Shown here: positions 60,750 to 64,000 of the stretch, piece by piece
Layout: every line of letters begins with the position of its first letter
Numbering within the stretch: the first letter of the stretch is position 1
Origin: Meandrina meandrites
Lineage: Eukaryota; Cnidaria; Anthozoa; Scleractinia; Meandrinidae
Direction of reading: 5' to 3'
Length of the DNA stretch: 64,000 bases
Assembly: GCA_963693305.1 (NCBI GenBank)
Contig: OY855916.1
Coordinates: 3,733,001-3,797,000, forward strand
The notes under the pieces: model-generated
The model's database searches: none
What the model saw: the letters and a program-made list of their open reading frames with translations, nothing else
Told to the model about the DNA's origin: nothing
Position numbers and translations under genes: made by a program

Positions 60750-61060
60750 GCAGGGGTGCAGTTAGGATTTTGCAAAGGGGGGATGGGGGGGGGGGGGGGG
60801 GCATTACACTATGTCACACTGAGGGTACTTACATAGTTTACTGCCGATTTTCAGTCTTGCAAACAACTTACTATGTAACTATCTAGCACTGGAAAGGATT
60901 TATGGAAATATGTTGATTCTTGGGGTTTGTGCGTTTTCGCCACCTGAATTATAAGGTTGTATGCTATTTACCTAAAAAATATCTCACAATGGGGAGGGGG
61001 GGGGGGGGGGGGGCAACTGGCACCCCAGGACCCCCCTGGCTAGGCCCCTATTAAGGGTAA
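60750..61060. repeat. G-rich repeat region between SINE and ankyrin gene
   Basis: Two long G tracts (60785-60801 and 60995-61013) bracket 190 bp. The outer flanks GCAGGGGTGCAGTTAGGATT and CCCCTGGCTAGGCCCCTA suggest the worn ends of a further MITE, but the TIRs are not convincing. Confidence 0.4.
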
Positions 61061-61218
61061 ACGTTTCAAGATGCACTTGTTTACCTTGGCTCCTGCAAAC
61101 CAAATTGGTCCAAATTCTCCTGAGAAGAACTAAAGAAAATGTATGAGCCATTGTAAGGAGAAATTTTACATTGACCTCGATACTAAGGAGATTATTAAAA
61201 CACAAAATTAATGGTTAC

Positions 61219-62415
61219 TTATTCATCAAGTTCGTTTGTTTCAAAGACCGTCGGTATCGAATGAGCGGACGACACTGAACGAGTTTCGGCCCCCGAAGGT
61301 TCGCGCCGAGCTCTTCCCGATCGTGTCAAAACAGGCGAGCGACTCCTCGTTAATGGCGGGGAAAACACGAGCCTTTCCGAATATTTGAAATTCAGTTTCG
61401 TGAGATCCGTGAACGATTGGGAACGTTGGAAATTATGCAAAGGAAATGCCCGGGAAACGGTATTAGCTAAAACAGAGTTCCGCTTCAGGAGTTTAAAAGC
61501 ATTACCGCATTTCAACGAACTTCGTCCTTTTGGAGAAGCGCTGGCTATCTTTCTTGCATTCTCTTCTTCAGTCGTAGGTTCAAGTATTTTTGTCTTTGGC
61601 TTTCTTCCCAATTTAAACGACGCTGTAAGCTGGCATTCATAAATTTGATAAACCTTTTGAAGTTGGTCTTTGTATGTTCTGTCCAATTTCCTGTGGTCTG
61701 TGAGACCATTTTCCAGCCTCTGGCCTTCTTCAAGAAGTTTACTTTGCTTTCTTTGGAAGTGATTTTCCTGCTTTTGATTCTCACTTATTTTGTTCTCACT
61801 CAAACCAATCCGAGATGAAACACCATTTGACAGCAAAACGCTTTCTTCAATTCCTTTCATTTTCGCCCATTCCAAAGCCGTCTTTCTATAGATGAAGTCT
61901 CTGCTATTCACAGAAGCCTTTCCTTCCTTAACAAGAAACCTTGCGCAAACGGCATCACCGTTCATACAGGCTTGCATGAGAGGGGTGGCGCCATCATTGT
62001 TCGCCACGTTCACACTAAGATGGTATTTCTTCAAAGCAACGACAAGAGCGTTTAAAATGTTAAAATTCCCGACGTTTGCTGCGTGGAAAAGCGCTGTGCT
62101 CCCTTTCTTGTCCTTGGAATTAAGGTTAAAATTTCCAGCTTCCTTCAAGAATAAAGCGACCATATCTTCTTTTTGTCGAAGCACCGCATTTGACAAAGCG
62201 GATAAACCATCATTATCCGTTACGTCAATTTTCGCTCCGCGTTTTATCAAACGTGAAGCGATGGAAATCGCTAAAGAATCCGGCTCGACAAAACAAAGTT
62301 GAATTAACGCAGTTTTACCATCTCTCCCTTTTGAATTCAGGTTTACGCCTAAATCTATAAATGAGCGAACTTGCTTGAATCGACGCTCAGAAATAGCTTT
62401 GTTCAAAGCCGCCAT
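61219..62415 (-). CDS. ankyrin-repeat protein, single exon
   Basis: The frame is open from 62523, but I choose the ATG at 62415 (ATGGCGGCTTTG, good context, directly before the first helix), giving 398 residues. The upstream extension is hydrophobic and non-ankyrin-like. Residues 1-205 form about six ankyrin repeats, with clear repeat starts such as DGKTALIQLC, DGLSALSNAV, KGSTALFHAA, DGATPLMQAC and RKTALEWAKM. A Gln/Lys/Glu-rich helix (about 220-290) and a basic Ser/Arg-rich tail with RSRSPVLTRSGRARRE follow. Ankyrin repeats bind proteins; no catalytic domain is present. An N-terminal ankyrin block with a disordered basic tail recalls ANKRD34/ANKRD63-type proteins, but I cannot assign an orthologue. 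Confidence 0.85.
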   Translation of the reverse strand: MAALNKAISERRFKQVRSFIDLGVNLNSKGRDGKTALIQLCFVEPDSLAISIASRLIKRGAKIDVTDNDGLSALSNAVLRQKEDMVALFLKEAGNFNLNSKDKKGSTALFHAANVGNFNILNALVVALKKYHLSVNVANNDGATPLMQACMNGDAVCARFLVKEGKASVNSRDFIYRKTALEWAKMKGIEESVLLSNGVSSRIGLSENKISENQKQENHFQRKQSKLLEEGQRLENGLTDHRKLDRTYKDQLQKVYQIYECQLTASFKLGRKPKTKILEPTTEEENARKIASASPKGRSSLKCGNAFKLLKRNSVLANTVSRAFPLHNFQRSQSFTDLTKLNFKYSERLVFSPPLTRSRSPVLTRSGRARREPSGAETRSVSSAHSIPTVFETNELDE

Positions 62416-62523
62416 TCTGCTATATGACTTTTCGTTATGTGATACGAAAATTATATTGTTTCCCATAAAAGTGTTTCCGTTTCCGAAAAATATATATATC
62501 ATATTAAATGACCCAGGTTTCAT

Positions 62524-64000
62524 TATCTTTGTGGCAGCTGTTAGCTACTGAAGTATAAAAAAATAGACTTTCAATATAAAAATATACTGAAACAAATATA
62601 ATTCCAAAGGATGTTTGTCGAAGAAAGGGGAACCCATTTAAACGATTTCCTCTCTTAAGAATTTCTCGTTTTCTTTCATTTACTTTTAAGCCTTGGTATA
62701 TCTCTTTGGTTATTTTAATAATGAAGCCACCGCCAAGAGGAAAATTGCAGGTTGTAAAGTAAATAAAACCGTGAAAGGTAAAATAAATAACTCGTGTTAC
62801 ATATCAAGTTCCGAATATTATGTTGACACGCGAAATTTTAAAGAAGTCCTTAAGCCTACTTTACTGTAAATTTATTTTTAACTTATTGTGTCTAACAAAG
62901 AGAAAGAAGCATTGACTTCCGTAACGAAATATTCAATCTACATTTGTCATCTATTGCTTATGAAGATTGTAAGATGAGTTGATAGCGAACTAATTTTCAT
63001 GTTGTAACTCTTCATATTTGCATCACAATTCATGCAGTCGAACATAGAAACGAGGCAATTCTTAACACAAGCTGAGTAAACTTGTAACTGCCTCGAACTC
63101 GTTAAAAGGGTATACAAAACAAACAGATCAGTTTTAATGAAAATAGGTCTCATTCACGATAGCCGCCAAATTTGTTTTTATGTATAATTTTGGCTTAAAA
63201 ACCAGTTAGTCTATTAAGATGTTTATCAGTTCTTCATGTATTGTAAATCTTTATATAATTTTTGTTCCAAATTCTCTTATCTTCCATTTCGGATGCTCTC
63301 CCCCCGTTTAATTTTATAGCAAATCATATATTTTTAAGCAGTATACTAACATTAGAAAAACGGAAAAAAGCACAAAATGTTCGTTGCAGTCGCACTTTTA
63401 GACTTTCTAAAAGTCATTCGCTTCTCGTTTCCGATTTGGAGTCGCACTCGTTCTTGCGCTTCGCGCTCTGTTAGCTCGACTCGTAGGCAAGTCGTTAGCA
63501 CTTTAAAAATGATAAGAAATCTAAAATGCACCAACTTTCCACTACAAACTTTTTACAGCGTATTAAGGTGGCATAAACCTTTAACTGAAGAGATTTACGG
63601 GAGAATACGGCTGAATTAAAACGTGAGCGAAACTAGCTTTGTATTTACGTAGAACTCTCCCCTTCTGTCCCATAGAACTTATTAGAATCGAAGAACAACA
63701 TCCCTTTGTTGTTAACGGAAAAATACTAACCCCGCATTAGTAGCAGAGAGATCTTTTTACAATTTTCTCAGCAAACACAAGACTAAAAGGTTTGTGCATG
63801 TAGCTCTTCATTTTACAAACTGTTGTAAGTTAAACCGATTTTGTAAAGTTTAGAAAATAACCCCAGGAATTACTCTTTTTTTAAAAGGCTTTTCTTAATG
63901 GGCTTGCAGCTATTTGGCGTTCTGTCGTTACTGTAAAAGAACCAAATCCGGTTAAACGTAAACCCATAAGCTGATATTCGTGAGGGCTTTTTGCATTTAA
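62524..64000. other. upstream flank of ankyrin gene, no supported gene
   Basis: AT-rich with short ORFs only (63262-63474, 63377-63619, 62947-63153), none recognised. The stretch GCGCTTCGCGCTCTGTTAGC (about 63460-63480) looks like common repeat DNA. The ankyrin-gene promoter should lie within the first few hundred bases, but I see no clear TATA box. Confidence 0.4.

Noticed and set aside
61385..62302. Plus-strand ORFs across the ankyrin gene
   Set aside because: They are antisense to a well-supported ankyrin-repeat coding sequence.

Overview
The window looks like nuclear DNA of an invertebrate animal, most likely an anthozoan cnidarian such as a stony coral. The evidence is AT-rich DNA with single-exon and intron-containing animal genes (a Yip1-family Golgi protein, an ankyrin-repeat protein), two different 5'-truncated LINEs, tRNA-derived SINE fragments, and a very dense load of TTAA-flanked and hairpin-type non-autonomous DNA transposons. 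The taxon is an inference; no species-diagnostic gene is present.

About 926-51960 is a tandem array of four related segmental units (U1 about 926-11542 plus the large insertion that follows, U2 about 23092-34930, U3 about 34930-42390, U4 about 42390-51960). They share long stretches of non-coding similarity, but each is broken by its own mobile-element insertions. U2, U3 and U4 each carry, on the minus strand about 170-240 bp before a shared landmark (24709, 35806, 44045), a short ORF for a small single-pass membrane protein of 66, 102 or 73 residues. In U1 the matching place is occupied by a LINE. This small, fast-changing tandem gene family is the best candidate here for something undescribed.

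Because the units are paralogous, several insertions can be read against an empty site in another unit: an L1/Tx1-like LINE (about 4077-5754), an 80-bp hAT-like hairpin (47352-47431), a TTAA foldback that contains a dimeric satellite (25436-29090), and an 11.5-kb TTAA-bounded insertion (11547-23087). The last is a nest of palindromes: a pair of about 0.36-kb outer arms, then four foldback elements joined end to end, each junction sharing a single TTAA. No transposase ORF was seen in any of them, so all look non-autonomous.

From 52 kb to the end the window is gene-bearing. A two-exon, multi-pass membrane protein of unknown family (55414-57374, minus) is divergently paired, across 230 bp, with a YIPF5-like gene (57605-58390, plus). 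A 113-bp tandem array (54541-55434) is built from the last codons and 3' flank of the membrane-protein gene. Two copies of one 190-bp MITE bracket this gene pair. An ankyrin-repeat gene (61219-62415, minus) follows, and the last 1.5 kb shows no supported gene.
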